Assembly: GCA_000310025.1 (NCBI GenBank)
Contig: FN649740.1
Location: 140,728 to 204,727 of the forward strand
Reading direction: 5' to 3'
Source of the DNA: Ectocarpus siliculosus
Taxonomy: Eukaryota > Sar > Phaeophyceae > Ectocarpales > Ectocarpaceae
DNA: 64,000 nt
Each line of letters begins with the position of its first letter. The first letter of the stretch is position 1. This document shows, one piece after another, positions 12,595 to 24,342 of the stretch. A program made the position numbers and the translations under genes. A model generated the notes under the pieces. It searched no databases and had not been told where the DNA came from. It worked only from the letters and a program-made list of their open reading frames with translations.

Positions 12595-14091
12595 TTGTTG
12601 CTGTTCTTTTTCTACAGTAGTCTAGTCAGCGTGGGAGCAACTCTATTATTTGCTTTCGTTTGGTTGAGAACGTGCGGTCTTGGTTGCTTCTTCCTTTCTT
12701 GGCATGCCTCATCGTATGGACGGCGGAGACGACATAGAGTCCGACGGCTCTACAACTATAGGTCTCAGCAGTCGGTGTCTGCCCCGCCGCCTGGTTCGCC
12801 TGGCGTGCCAATGGCGTCGCGCACCCCATCGCATGATGATCTTGCTGTACAGTCAGTAGTTGCGGCCGTTTTAGACCGCGCTGCTGCGCATACGCCTCAT
12901 GTTGATGGCGCTCGCACCGCTGACCCACCCGAGGAGGCCACGCGTCTGTCTGAGCTCCGTGCTGAGGACGGACGCGCTCGCCTTTCTCGCGAGGATGAGC
13001 GTGCTCATGCGGCTGTTGCCCATCATAGGATGTATGTGCACAAAGCGGCTGCTCCCGCTGCATCCACTGGTTCAGCTGATGCCGTTCATACCCCCACCGG
13101 AACATCTCCATCTCCGTTTGAGAATGTTCTTTTTGATGATGCGGTGGCCACCGCGCGAGTAGCCACCCACCGGTCTGATGTGCGTTCAGTCGCAATAGGA
13201 GCCCTTCCTTCACCTTCCGATGTGCGTTCAGTCTCACTAGGAACCTCCGATGTGCATTGCACTAGGAAATGCTCCCATTCCGCGTGACGAGCTTCCTGTT
13301 TCGTCTGCACCGGCTGGCGGGGCTGTCAGTTTTTCTGACGGTGGAACATTCCGCCATCACACCGCAGTTGCACTTGTTTCGCGTACGTCTCGCGATTCGT
13401 CTGCTCCTAGCGGCTCTAGTATTTGTCCTGATGTACGATCAGTCGCACTACGGACCACCGTCACCTCTCGAGGTGCGCGTAGTGATACGCCTGCTTTTAA
13501 CCGTATAGCACAACACAGCTGGTTGTTCTTGTTCGGGGCACCAGCATAAGCGCTCGGTTGGTGCATGCTACTGATGTTATTAATAGTATGCCCGCTACCG
13601 AAGCCTTCGACTCTCACAGAAACAACTCCAGGTGTAACCGAGAGGAGGGGATTGCTCGTGATAATCGTCACAATGCTCGCAATGCGCGCGCTGTAGCTTC
13701 GACTAACTCGGTGCCCGCTCCCCCCCCCCATGCTTCTTCCGCCCGCGAACGTGATGCTGCTACTGCAGCTGCTCTTGAACAAGTTCGCCTCGCGAAGCTC
13801 GCAACGAGGACCTGCTCAGAGCACTCCAAGCTATGACGACCCCTGCACCGATGACTTCCTCCGACTCCTCGCCCCCTGCGGGATCTTCTCGTCGTGATCT
13901 AGCGGAGGACACGGAATCGGCGGCGCTCTCTTCGCCGGCCTTGCGCGAGGCCACCACGGTTCCTGAGCGCCGTCGTCGAGCCGAGCGCCCCGCGGCGCGC
14001 GTGCTCATGGCCGCTTCGGCGACCGCTGCTGCCGCCCCCACCGCTGCTGCCGCTGCTGCCGCTGCTGCTGCTATGGCTGCGGCTGCATCTA

Positions 14092-14149
<58 letters not shown>

Positions 14150-17100
14150 GCCCGCGCCTGCTACCACGGCGTCTATGCCCGCTGCCGCTTCCCCCGTTGC
14201 ATGCCCGCCGCTCTTCGACTACCTGGGCGCCCGCTGGCATAACTTCCCTCGGGAGCTGAAATTTTTGCTGGTCTCTTCTGAGGCTGGGGCGGCCACCTAC
14301 GCCGCAGTGGACCGCGTCCGGGCCCACCGACCGTTTGGCCCGGGCCCAACAGCTGGAGGACGAAGCGGATCGGTAGGAAGAAGCCGGTATCAAGAACGCC
14401 ATGGTCTCCGACGAGGGCGTCAGCCTGAAGGTCGCCACCGACCTCCACGACACCGAGGCGGCCATAGCCGCTCTGCAAGCGAAGCATGCTTCGATGACAA
14501 CGGCCGCCGCCGCTGTCGGACGGAGCCCGCCACCGGTGCGAGCTGGAAGCCTTCAAGGGGCGCCGTCGGCGGCGGCTGCGGGACCGCGAGGCATCCGGCT
14601 CCGGCGCCACCTCCAGGGGTTCATCGGTGGAGCGCGATCACTTCTGGCGCTTCCTTCGCGGAGGCCGCCGGCGGCGTCGTCTCCCGGGGTGACCTACGCT
14701 GCCGCTGCCCCCAGCCCGGCCACACGAGGAAGCGAACGCTCGCTCGCCTTTCAGCAGGGCGACTCTGCCTTTTCGAAGGGAACATTGAGGCACATGGCCA
14801 AAGTGTGCAATTCAATTTCCAAGAGTCAGACAGCGAGCGAGTGCTCCATGCGGCTGAGCTGTAGCGATCGCCATGCCGCCGGACAGGACGGTAGAAGGCG
14901 CCATGCACGAGGCACGGATTCGTGGGAACCCTTTGCTCGATCAGGTCGAGTACTTGCTGGGGTCCCTTCGGGCGGCACACGGGAGGGTGACTGGCAAGGT
15001 GGCGTGGCCTGGCTGCCATAACCCTGTTGTACCCCCCCCTGTCCCGTCTTTTGACAACTTCACCTTGGCGTCATCTTCATCTTCCAAGGCGAGGAAGACC
15101 GGGACGAAGAGCGGAGGGTGCGGGAGCGGAGGAGGCGGCTCCGGCGTCAGCGACAGCAGCCACCCGCGGGATCTGCCCCCTCCCATCGAGGCCGTGGTCC
15201 AGCTTCTTCTTCGGCGTTCAGATCTTCGGAGCGCGTGGACACGAAGGTGGTCAAGAAGAAGAGCCGCCCCTCTCGCCCGTCTTCGGACGCCGCTGGAGGA
15301 GCATCCTCGGACTCCGCCTCGGAGCGTGGTCTTCCCGGAAGGCTTCTTCGGGCCGGTCTTCCAGGCAAGTAGTACCTTCTCTCGTGGGCGTTGCTTCTGA
15401 CGATCGTCTTAACGCTCTTTTGCGTGATGGTCATCTGGTGTTTTCGAACACGTTGTTGCGTAGTGACAAGTCTGGTGCATAGACACCCCCGTGGTGTTGA
15501 TGTTGCAGACACAAAAACGTCTATTAAGACCGAACCTATGTCGTGGTGTTGCTGCCCCACCGTCTGTAAAAACAGAGCCTCTCGCCATTACGAGTACGCC
15601 CCCCGATGATAGTGTTTTACCGCTTTCTTCCACCACTGCTTATGCTCGCCATGCAACGGTTGCCGCCGCTGCTTCGGCAGTTGATGCCGCACATGTTGTT
15701 CGTGTCCAACGTGAGTACATCACCCTCAATCTCAAACAAGTTGAGCGTGTCGCCACTATGCCTTTCCCTGCGTCTTTGCTGCCGGCTGATGCATCCCAGC
15801 AGCTCATTCGCACGGGTCGATCTGTACTCTCAGATATTCTGTTGTTGTGTAATGATCGTAGCGTCGGTTTGACGGACACCGATTTTGTCCGCGGTTGGGA
15901 ACGCCCTCTTCAAAGGCGAATGTTGAGTGCGATCACACCTGACGAACCTACTACATCCGACCTTGTCCTCTATTTATGAATGCTTTCAGCAATTAAAACC
16001 GAGGCTGGATGAAGGAGCCACGGGCCCGGAGGCCTTCACGTTCCTTCTGCGGCTGTTGTCGGAGCAATTCCATGTCGGCGACCGGCAGGAGTCTTTCTTG
16101 CGACTTCAGCAGTTTGGTGTTTCGAATGGAACCTTGTTTGCGGATTACCTTCGGGCGTTCCGTCTTTTGGTTTCTTCGGTGACTGGGTCTGAGCGTGTAT
16201 TGACTCCTAGCGTGTCTAGGGTGCTTGATATAGTCAGGAATTCTGGAAGTAAGCAGTTTCCGTCGTTGGCTCCGATGCTGTACCCCGGTGACCTGGCCAC
16301 GGCCGTGACACCATTTGTTTCGATTGATGCGATGTGGCAGGCGTTCGCGCCTTTTGGCCAACAACAAAACCCTCGCTGTAGGAGGTTCAGACTATTTTTC
16401 CTTGTCTTTTACGCCTGACTCTTCACAGCCGAGGCGTTATCAGAACCGTGCATCTGCACCTGCGCCTTCGGGCCGGTGGGCACAAGGTTTTGCGCAGAAT
16501 CCTGTTGTTTTGGCAGTTCAGTCTCAGGGTGGCGGTGATGATCCGTTTTCCCGTGATTACAACGCATGACCCGTCACACAGGGCGATTGGTCGAATGTGT
16601 TCCAAGTCAATTTCCTCTTTCCGTAACACCGGTGATCCTTTTTTGTGGACTCCTCATTTGACACAGGACTCTCGCTCGCAAACGTTTCGAGAGAACCGTA
16701 CCTTTGTTTGAACTGCTCTCGTGATGACCATTCCATGAAACACTGCCCAGCTCCTTTCACAAATTCTAGCGGTCTGTTGAACCCAGAACTGTGGCGAGCT
16801 GCAAGACAACTCCGACGCTTTCCGACGTTGGCAAGGCCATATGAGGTCTTAACGTGGTAAGCCACACACCGGTTCGGGTGCTGGTGGCGGGAGAAACAAA
16901 CGCCACTCTTTGTCCTCGCGTAGAAATCACGCAGGGGATTACCGTCACAACGGTTACTCCCAGAAGGATGGTCGAAATAATGGAAATTTTGCTCACAACT
17001 CTCGACAGCCGTCCACAGACAACACCCACCACACTGGTGCTCTGTCTACATACCGACCGCAATCGTCGGTCCACACAGGCTCTCCTCCTGGCGCTTCCGT

Positions 17101-17240
17101 CTCGTCCAAATACAACGCTAGACAGCCGGGCAATTTCCAATCTGGCGGTCAGAATGGCCACAACGCTCGTGGTTCCAACTGACTCGTCGGTGGCGGTTCG
17201 TGTACCTCCCCCGACCCGCCTTCGGCACCATCGGAGCATT
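12595..17240 (+). mobile_element. Decayed LTR-retroelement gag-like region (fossil)
   Basis: The segment carries a helical capsid-like stretch (about 15.7-16.35 kb, with EQFHVGDRQESFLRLQQFG) and a CCHC zinc knuckle (about 16.70 kb, CLNCSRDDHSMKHC, spacing C-x2-C-x4-H-x4-C). Both are the usual parts of a retroelement Gag. Upstream lies a long low-complexity Ala/Ser-rich section. The region is broken many times, so the copy is old and inactive. No flanking LTRs were recognised. Its codon style resembles that of the pol fossil at 26.8-31 kb on the same strand, but a link is unproven. The capsid assignment rests on the zinc knuckle and overall context rather than strong motif identity. Confidence 0.55.
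14096..14150. repeat. GCT trinucleotide run
   Basis: About 18 GCT units, preceded by interrupted GCT/GCC units from about 14.03 kb, encode a poly-alanine stretch within the gag-like fossil. Confidence 0.85.
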
Positions 17241-17436
17241 TAGAATGTTCTTAGCTAGATATAGTGTGTAGGAGGGATGGTGAAGAGAAGATGCTCCTGC
17301 CCTGCGAAACGCTGGTGCCCTCGCACCCGCTGTTTCTTCTTCATATTCTGTCGCAAGGGCTGGGAATGCACAAGACGATGCCGTTCCCCTTCCACCCTCC
17401 GACATTTCGCCTGCGACCTCTGCTACTACGCCTCTT

Positions 17437-18183
17437 TTGATGACCGCTCCTTCGAGAAATGACTCCCCCGATGCGAGTGCTGTCTTGAGGTGTGGGAACA
17501 GAGCAACCAGACGCACGGGGCCACCGAGTGTTGTTCAGCAGCTCCCCCCGGCGTCTGCAGGTAAGACCGGCGAGAGCAACGCACTTCCTACCATTGGTGA
17601 GGATTCGCAAGAAGTGGTCAATTCTGAGGCGTCTTCTGATACGTTTGACTCGTCTGCACTCGCTGCTGCCGTTGGTCCGCCAGCCGCCGCCGCACCGGTA
17701 GCGGTTTCGTCTGGTTCCGACCGATGGTTCCCGCCTCGTGGGGCTAAGCAGACCCCACCATTTTCCAACGCGACCGATCGTGCAGAGGTACAGCAGAGGA
17801 TTATCCCGCGATCGACATTGAGAGTGTTGACAACACCGTCTCCAGAGGACGCTTCAGAGACGCACGCCGTAACTACGGTATGCTCGCGATCCTTGTCACT
17901 GAGGACCGACCAGGAGCACCTTGCACCGTCCAAAGTTGTATTGACAGACAAAGCAATGGTGGCTGCTCCTAGCGAAAGCGATGTATGTGCCCCCTGGTCC
18001 GGAACAGATGCGGGTGCGGTAGAAGATCTAGAAACGGACAGCCCTATACGAAGCGTGGCGCCCCCGTTTATCTCGGCGAATTCGGCAGTGGATTCGAATT
18101 CTCCGATGGACTCACCCCCTAATTTAGGAATAAATGCAAACGCGACAAACGCTCCCAGAGCCCAAAATTTATCAAAAGAATAA
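17437..18183 (+). CDS. Unrecognised 248-aa open frame, Ser/Ala/Thr-rich
   Basis: An uninterrupted frame starts at ATG 17437 and ends just before an AATAAA-rich stretch (about 18180-18200) that could serve as a polyadenylation region. The protein is rich in Ser, Ala, Thr, Asp and Pro, with no membrane segment, signal peptide or known motif, and is predicted to be disordered. It lies between the gag-like fossil and the peptidase-like gene. It may be the decayed 3' part of the fossil, or the last exon of a separate gene. Length and base composition argue mildly for coding, but nothing identifies a function. Confidence 0.3.
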   Translation: MMTAPSRNDSPDASAVLRCGNRATRRTGPPSVVQQLPPASAGKTGESNALPTIGEDSQEVVNSEASSDTFDSSALAAAVGPPAAAAPVAVSSGSDRWFPPRGAKQTPPFSNATDRAEVQQRIIPRSTLRVLTTPSPEDASETHAVTTVCSRSLSLRTDQEHLAPSKVVLTDKAMVAAPSESDVCAPWSGTDAGAVEDLETDSPIRSVAPPFISANSAVDSNSPMDSPPNLGINANATNAPRAQNLSKE

Positions 18184-18359
18184 ACGGAAAGAAATAAAAA
18201 CACTCACATAGAGTGTGGAGGGTCCTCCATTTATCTAACACAAAAATAGGTGGGGTTTCGGCGCCTGGATGGCGTGTTTTGGGGCCATCCGCTGTTCAGG
18301 AACACTATTGAAAAACGTTTTTGAAATCTGAAAAATGTTTTTGAGGGCCACGACCTGAC

Positions 18360-18445
18360 CACACACCTCCTCCCCCACCTACGACGCTTACGCCCGGCCT
18401 GGTGACACACCTCCTCCCCTCCCTCCCCTACGACGCTTACGCCCT
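18360..18445. repeat. Direct repeat upstream of the peptidase-like gene
   Basis: Two copies of ACACACCTCCTCCCC followed by CTACGACGCTTACGCCC lie about 110-190 bp before the ATG at 18554. The position suggests a promoter or 5' UTR element, but this is inference only. Confidence 0.6.
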
Positions 18446-18553
18446 CCCTCTTCCGCACCTTCACACCTCTCTTCGTCTACGACGAATCTTCTCCCAACGC
18501 GCTACCCTCATGTCCCACCCCTGTTCGCTTGCTCCAGGTGAAACGTCGCAACC

Positions 18554-21504
18554 ATGGGCATTTTTGCCATGACTGACCTCGGGGGTGACGTGTTGAAGAA
18601 CGCTAAACGTGGCAACTGCTACCTACTCGCGACATTGCAGCTCCGCGCTATGGATGCAAGCTACCCCGGTGGTCTGGTCGAGCATTCGTTCTCCCTCGGC
18701 CCCGAGGATAGAATCAATCGTTTGTGCCGCAAGAGTCGCAGCCTCACGATACTCGAGCTGGATCGATCGAAGGACCCCCGGGATCGCACCGGATTCGTTG
18801 GTCCACGGAAGGCGCTCACCAAGGAGGCTCAGCGGAGGCTGGCCAACAACTACAACGCTTCACTCGACAACGAAGACGACTGGAGGAGCTGCGTGCGCCT
18901 CCAGGGCGGGAACGGCGATCCTTTGGCTATCCGCTTACTTAGCAGGGGTCTCGGGATGTCAAACATCGAGATCGTGCCCGAGGTCGATGGGTTCCTGGAG
19001 GATGTGCACGGAAAAACTACCGTGCTAACGGGGGAACGCATGGTGCTATGGCAACCGGGGCACTTCGCTGCAATTACACGCAATGTAAGTTCACCATACA
19101 GGCGATTATTATAATGATCACCGTTGTCTCCGCTGAAGCAAACGTAGTTCTCGGGTGCGGTGGATTTACTCCCCCCCTCTTCCTTTCTCATGTTTTCAAA
19201 GGGCAAGGGGGAGCGAGCGCGAGGTGAATGACGTGATGGACTTCATCGAGGGGTGCATCAACAGTGCCTTGGAGAAGAGTGCTGCCACCACGGGCGCCGA
19301 CGCCACCACCACGGAAGATGACGTCAAGGTGTGTTGTGTAGTCTGCAGCACCGTACCTTTTTGGCGTAGGTGGTGACGTATCACAGTTGACCAGCGCTGA
19401 TCCTCTCGATTGCTGAAGCACATCTTGTCCCCTCTATTCTCGCGTGTATTTTGTATTTTGTCTCCATTGTTTTCTGTAGAAGCCCCCTGGCGTCGACGTC
19501 GGCAGCGACACCAAGTTCTTCGATTCGACGACCGCACCCCCGAGCCCCACCTCATCGCAGGCTTCCTGGGCGTCTCACCCGTGGGACGACGATGAGCACT
19601 GGGACGACTACCAGAAGTACCTCGACCACAACTGCGTCTTCGTCGAGGAGGAGGGGGAGGAGGTCTACTTGTTCCCGTCGGTATGGTCCGTGTGGACCAG
19701 GACGCACCCCCGGTGGTACGGCAAGGCGCGCCGCAGCGGCGGGCGGAGGACGACGACGAGACCGAACAAGAAGCGACGGGTCCCGCGTCGCGTCCGGGAC
19801 AAGCGCCTCCGCCGGGCCTTGCGGCGCAAGCGGCTGGCCAGAAGTGCGCGCGTGGGTGGACGCCGCCGCCGGTCGCCCACTTCCTTCCGAGGGGGAGGGG
19901 ACGCCCCCGAGGGAGATCAGGTACGTTTAGATAAAAGTGTAGAGGCCAACAAGTTTTCTTCTGCTGTGGATGAGATCACCCGTGCCGTCATGTGTCATCC
20001 ACAACGAGCTTCACAAACCCACTCCTCTCTTTCTTTACCCCGTTGCTTTCTCCAGGGAACGGGGGAGGAGGCGGAACAAGGCCCGGTTCAGGTGGAGGAG
20101 CAGGAGACGGGGGAGGAGACGGGGGATGACCCGATGGTGTCCGGAGCGCAGGCCGAACCCGCACCTCCGATCACCGGTAAGGTTTATCTTCAAGTTGCAT
20201 TGCTTCTTTCATTTGGTGTCACAGTACACTCATCCTTTTCCATCTTTCCCTGTATGTCAGGCGGAAGGACCAAGAGGTTAAGACGAGCGGCAAGACATGG
20301 AGACGAACTTCGTCCTGCGGCACACACATCTACCCTACGACACTTGCATCCCGAGATGGAAGGTGAAGTTAGAGAAACTTCCTCGGGTTTAATCGTCGTC
20401 AATGCCGGCAGTGGCGGCCTCGTTCGTGGCGGCGGTGGCGGTAAACGCAAGCCCGGTCGCGCCGGTGGCGATAAACGCCCACGTTGCCCTGCCGGTGACG
20501 GTTGCCTTAGCGGTGGTGGCGACGGCGGGGGTGACGAGCGGGTGGCCCCTATGGATGCGGTCGACGGCGGTGGCAGCAGCGGTGGCGGTGGTGGTAGCGG
20601 TGACGACGGGGGCGGCCCCGGTAGTAGCGGTGGGGGCGACACTGGTGGCGAGAGTGACATCAGAAGCAGTGGCAGCAGCAGCGGGGGGAGGGGCGGTGGC
20701 GCGAGAGGCAGTCGTAGCCGTAGCCGTGGCAGCGGCGGCAGCAGCGGTGGGAGGGGCGGCGGACGTGGCGGTAGCCGTGCGTGTCCGAAGAGCCCCCAGG
20801 GAACCAAACCGCCCCCGGGGAAGGGGCGCAAGGAAGCACCGGAAATGGGGAGGATATTCACTACCCCGGACCCGGAGCACGAGGCAAGTGAGGCGAAATG
20901 TATCGCGGCAAAACGGGCCCAGTCTGATCGGACAACCAAGGCTCGGAAGAAAACGGTGAAATCAGCGGGATGTACGGTGTATGGGGTGGAGACGGTCCCG
21001 GGACTAGCCAAGATGCTAACGGGGCTGACGGAGGACCCCAACAACGACAACCTTCTCGTCGAAGATGGGGTCTACTGCCGCCGTGATAAACTCGATGAGC
21101 TGGAGAGCGCCTTCAGCGCAGCCTACATGTTCAACCCTAGCCACATCGGGGTGTCTTTGAACCCTTTGGACCCTTTGAACGAGACAAAGGTCGAGATCGG
21201 CGGGCGGGAGCTGGTCGTGAAGTCGTTCAACACCGGCAAGTACACGCTGGAAGACGGGACCGAGATTGGACAGTGGGAGCTGCTGGAGACAAGGTGTGGC
21301 GGAGGTGTGACTCTCGATGACGAGTGTCGGCGCTTTGTTCGATTCCTTGTGGCGACCTACACCGCTATGATGGCTCGCGGGGTGCCGTTCGAGAGAGACG
21401 GTGGAAACATGTCGGGCGGGATGCTATGGAACGTCGACGATGCTATTACAAGGCTTGAGAGCGGTAGTTTCGACTTGGACGAGGGTGACATGAACTTGCA
21501 GTAG
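18554..21504 (+). CDS. Multi-exon protein with Josephin/OTU-like N-terminal segment, function unknown
   Basis: Five exons fit in phase: 18554-19084, about 19218-19328, 19480-19920, 20056-20176 and 20261-21504, giving roughly 815 residues. The first exon (177 aa) has the layout of a Josephin/OTU-type cysteine peptidase. RGNCYLLATLQLRAM (about residues 18-32) would supply the nucleophile Cys. DPLAIRLLSRGLGMSNIEIV and WQPGHFAAITRN (about 165-176) would supply the second helix and the catalytic His. Next come an acidic segment (WDDDEHWDDYQKYLDHN), an Arg-rich patch, a long Gly/Arg/Ser low-complexity linker (about 20.40-20.79 kb) and a globular C-terminal part (GVPFERDGGNMSGGMLW). If the first exon is a deubiquitinase fold, the protein may cleave ubiquitin or a like tag; this is a layout match only. 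The frame ends at a TAG and continues open beyond it (next entry). Confidence 0.5.
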
Positions 21505-22407
21505 CTGCGCGCGCTAAAGGAGCGTCTCGTCGAGCGGCGGACCCTCATACTCAGAGTCTCCACCGGCCTGAGCGTGGAGGACACCCTGCCCGCGAACTTC
21601 TGGCCAAGAGACATGGATGACGAGGCTACCAAGTTGCACCAATTCGCACAAGAACGTGGATCAATGGCCAAGCTCAACTTCCTGGGCGACCTAGGGGTCG
21701 TGGAGAGCGATAACGTGGTGGGAGGAAGTTTGTTCACGGGGGATGTTGTGACAGGCCCTTTTTCGGAAGCACCCAAGCCTCTCTCCACGCGTGCGGCGTG
21801 GGAGGCAAGGCTGAAGAGCATGATACACATGCTCACCTTGGCTTACCGCCAGGGGCGCCCGACAAACTTCCTCGAGGGCTATGTCCCTCTGTCACGGTCA
21901 GAGCTGAACACGGTGAAGCGCCAACATTCCCAGTGCTCGGTCAACTTGGAGGAGGGCTCTGGTGACGCGTACTTGGCGAATGAGTGGAAATTAGACGCCA
22001 CGCCAGATGAACTCGTTGGCGAGAAGGCGTACCCGCTGCGCTTTGTCAACATGCGGGCCAAGGTGGTCCTACCCTGTATCGTACCGGCGCTGATACACGC
22101 GCTCGGGGTTAGGAACTCCGCAAGTCTTGGCTTTCTCGCGGCTAGCTTTCGTCAGGGGTGTCTCGCCCACGTTGTCCTTGAAGTTTTTGTCAGCTCCGAA
22201 GTTGTCCAAGAGCGCCATCACTCACCCCACGTTCCCCTTCGTGGCAGCAGTGCAGAGGGGTGGAGTTTGAAGATCTCCGTCGATGAACGCACAGCTCTTT
22301 CAGCTCCTTCCTCTTTTCGGCCTCCATGTCGATATGAGTGGTCTGCGAACAGCAGAAACGGGGTGGAAATTAGTATGTTTGTTCACCGTTGTGTGCCGGG
22401 ATTCTGA
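21505..22407 (+). CDS. In-frame continuation of the peptidase-like gene, or a separate downstream ORF
   Basis: Immediately after the TAG at 21502-21504 the same frame stays open to 22407. Its first methionine is at 21574. It begins with a helical stretch (LRALKERLVERRTLI) and continues with apparently globular sequence (PANFWPRDMDDEATKLHQF, LAYRQGRPTNFLEGYVPL) to about 22.13 kb, after which the composition looks random. Protein-like content on both sides of one stop suggests a single longer gene that lost its 3' part, stop read-through, a sequencing error or an undetected intron. No family was recognised. Confidence 0.4.
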   Translation: MRALKERLVERRTLILRVSTGLSVEDTLPANFWPRDMDDEATKLHQFAQERGSMAKLNFLGDLGVVESDNVVGGSLFTGDVVTGPFSEAPKPLSTRAAWEARLKSMIHMLTLAYRQGRPTNFLEGYVPLSRSELNTVKRQHSQCSVNLEEGSGDAYLANEWKLDATPDELVGEKAYPLRFVNMRAKVVLPCIVPALIHALGVRNSASLGFLAASFRQGCLAHVVLEVFVSSEVVQERHHSPHVPLRGSSAEGWSLKISVDERTALSAPSSFRPPCRYEWSANSRNGVEISMFVHRCVPGF

Positions 22408-24006
22408 TTTTTGTTCGTGACACGCGAGGCCGGCGCTGCCGCCCGGCAATATGGTGCTCTTGCGCGGCTCGACTCTGGGACGGTCGGCTTGCCCCGGCAT
22501 GCTCGCATTCTCGATATTGACCACTCCCATACCCACAAACCCTTGCAACCGCGTTCGTCCTTTCTTTCGTTTTCATGTGCTGCGACACCGAGGCAAAGCG
22601 TGCCAGAAGGATGAATAATGCCGACTACAGCTGCACCGACCCGCCAGGGCGTATTGAGCGAGGTAGCTGACAGAGTACATCCCGGCGCCGAAATGATTGG
22701 ATCGTCGTCGAGCACTCGATGCCCATCGCGCCCGAGGGGCTCAAGCCCGTGGATGCGCCACTTGGCATTGACGTCTGGAGGGATGATGTCTCTTGGCTGG
22801 TCTTGCTTGTGTTTGTACTATCGTTGCTGCGGGTGTAGCGTGTGTGTGTTGCTGTCTGCGCTGCTGTCTCTCTGTTTTTTTTTTTGGGGTGTAGCGCCCA
22901 CAAGCGTTGGTAGTCACCTACCGTGTGGTTGTTGTGGGTGGTGGGTGTGTATGCTGTCTGCGTTGTTGTTTCTCTTTTTTTCTTCGTGATTGACATCACA
23001 CTGATGACAGCTACCGTGCGAGATCCGCACCCCTACAACTCCCACATCCCAACATACAGAAGGGGTACGTGATCATGCATTGTGATCTTTGCCTGAAAAG
23101 CGCCCACATCTCATCCGAAAAACGACAGGCGCGACCAGTTTGGTCTCCCTAACTCAGGCCAAAAGGAATTTCTGCAACAATGGGGCCGATACGCCTCTGG
23201 TCTGCAGGGCGATCATAGCGCCTCTCGACATGACTTTGACAGCTCGTCTCAACACATAAACCACTGCTATGATGGCCAAAACCTGCATGGCGTAATGAGC
23301 AAAACCTGCATCACCAAACCACACTCGTCTCCAAAAATCAATCCGATCGCGCTCTTGGTCGGATATAGCGAGGCTGTAATGTATCGATAAATACATAGAT
23401 CCGGCGAACAGACAAAAAAGTGCTGAAATAACAAAACCCCGCAATTTCGTCTCAGGGAAAATTGTTTTTTTGGTCGCATCGATAAGCTTGTCATCTCGAC
23501 CCGCATTTAGTAATTATTTTTAACACAAACACCATGCATGCTATCTCTTGCAGATACGTGCACCTTTCCCGTCGTCGAGTTCGCCGCCTCGAGAGTATCG
23601 TTCACTCTTGAAAACGCGCCGCCCATTTTTAATTCAGGGCATGCATTATTTTCAGCCGATGTATGTTTGTGGTACTTGGATATATATGAGTCCGATCTGT
23701 GCATCCTCTGTGGGGGATACGCGTATTGGAAGTATGGGTGTGAGGGTATGTGTGCGGTTGTGGCCCAAGTGCGGGGCCCCCGGGAGCAAACGACGGTGTG
23801 CTCCCGGCACTTGCCTGAGGGGCTTGCGTGTCGAATACCAGCTTGCCTGAGGGGCTTGCGTGACGAATATAAACAATACATGGTCCTTTTTTATCAGCTG
23901 TTCCTGGGATAACATAGTCCCCAGTCTCAACACCACAGACCGCTGAGGGCGGCAGTGCACTAACACGATATAGTGGAGCCTAGCTAGGCCAGGTGTTGGT
24001 ACAGCG
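22408..24006. other. Intergenic region with weak frames
   Basis: A minus-strand frame at 23154-23444 would encode about 96 aa with two hydrophobic segments (FVISALFCLFAGSMYLSIHY and MQVLAIIAVVYVL). It lacks a convincing ATG and has no recognised relative. A TG-rich degenerate repeat lies at 22.82-22.99 kb. Two direct copies of CTTGCCTGAGGGGCTTGCGT lie at about 23.81 and 23.84 kb. Confidence 0.4.
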
Positions 24007-24342
24007 ATGACGGAAAGAGAGAAGAGAGAGATGGAAGAAGAAATGAAGAAAGCGGAAGCCGAGATCGCGGAGTTACGGAGGAAACTTGAGGAGGAAAGGG
24101 AGCGCAGTTCAGCGGGGGACGCTACTAGAGATAGGGTGGATGACGCTGGGTATGCGTCTGGATATTATAGGGATGGAGCCGGGGAAACGGCTAGTTTCTT
24201 TCAGGATTGCGGGAGGAACGGACCGGCAGTGCAGCATCTGCCCGGTTCGGTGTCTCTTCAGCTCAACAGCGAGGAGCAGGAGTTCTTGGACTGCTTCGGT
24301 CTCGAAGTGGAACGTCTGGATGTCTCGAATTTGGAGCTATAG
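24007..24342 (+). CDS. Small coiled-coil protein, 111 aa, unknown
   Basis: An ATG-started frame opens with a strongly charged coiled coil (REMEEEMKKAEAEIAELRR, about residues 6-40), then a Gly/Asp-rich turn region and a C-terminal segment ending LDVSNLEL. Its stop codon falls within three bases of the first unit of the 85-bp tandem array, so the array may have replaced the original 3' end. Coiled-coil starts are common in many protein types, including retroelement Gag, and no decision is possible here. Confidence 0.4.
   Translation: MTEREKREMEEEMKKAEAEIAELRRKLEEERERSSAGDATRDRVDDAGYASGYYRDGAGETASFFQDCGRNGPAVQHLPGSVSLQLNSEEQEFLDCFGLEVERLDVSNLEL

Noticed and set aside
12626-13237. A 203-aa minus-strand gene opposite the gag-like fossil
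   Set aside because: Its composition matches an antisense shadow and no motif was seen.
20190-21050. A 286-aa proline/leucine-rich minus-strand frame
   Set aside because: It is the mirror of the Gly-rich linker of the plus-strand gene; its low complexity follows from GGC-rich DNA.
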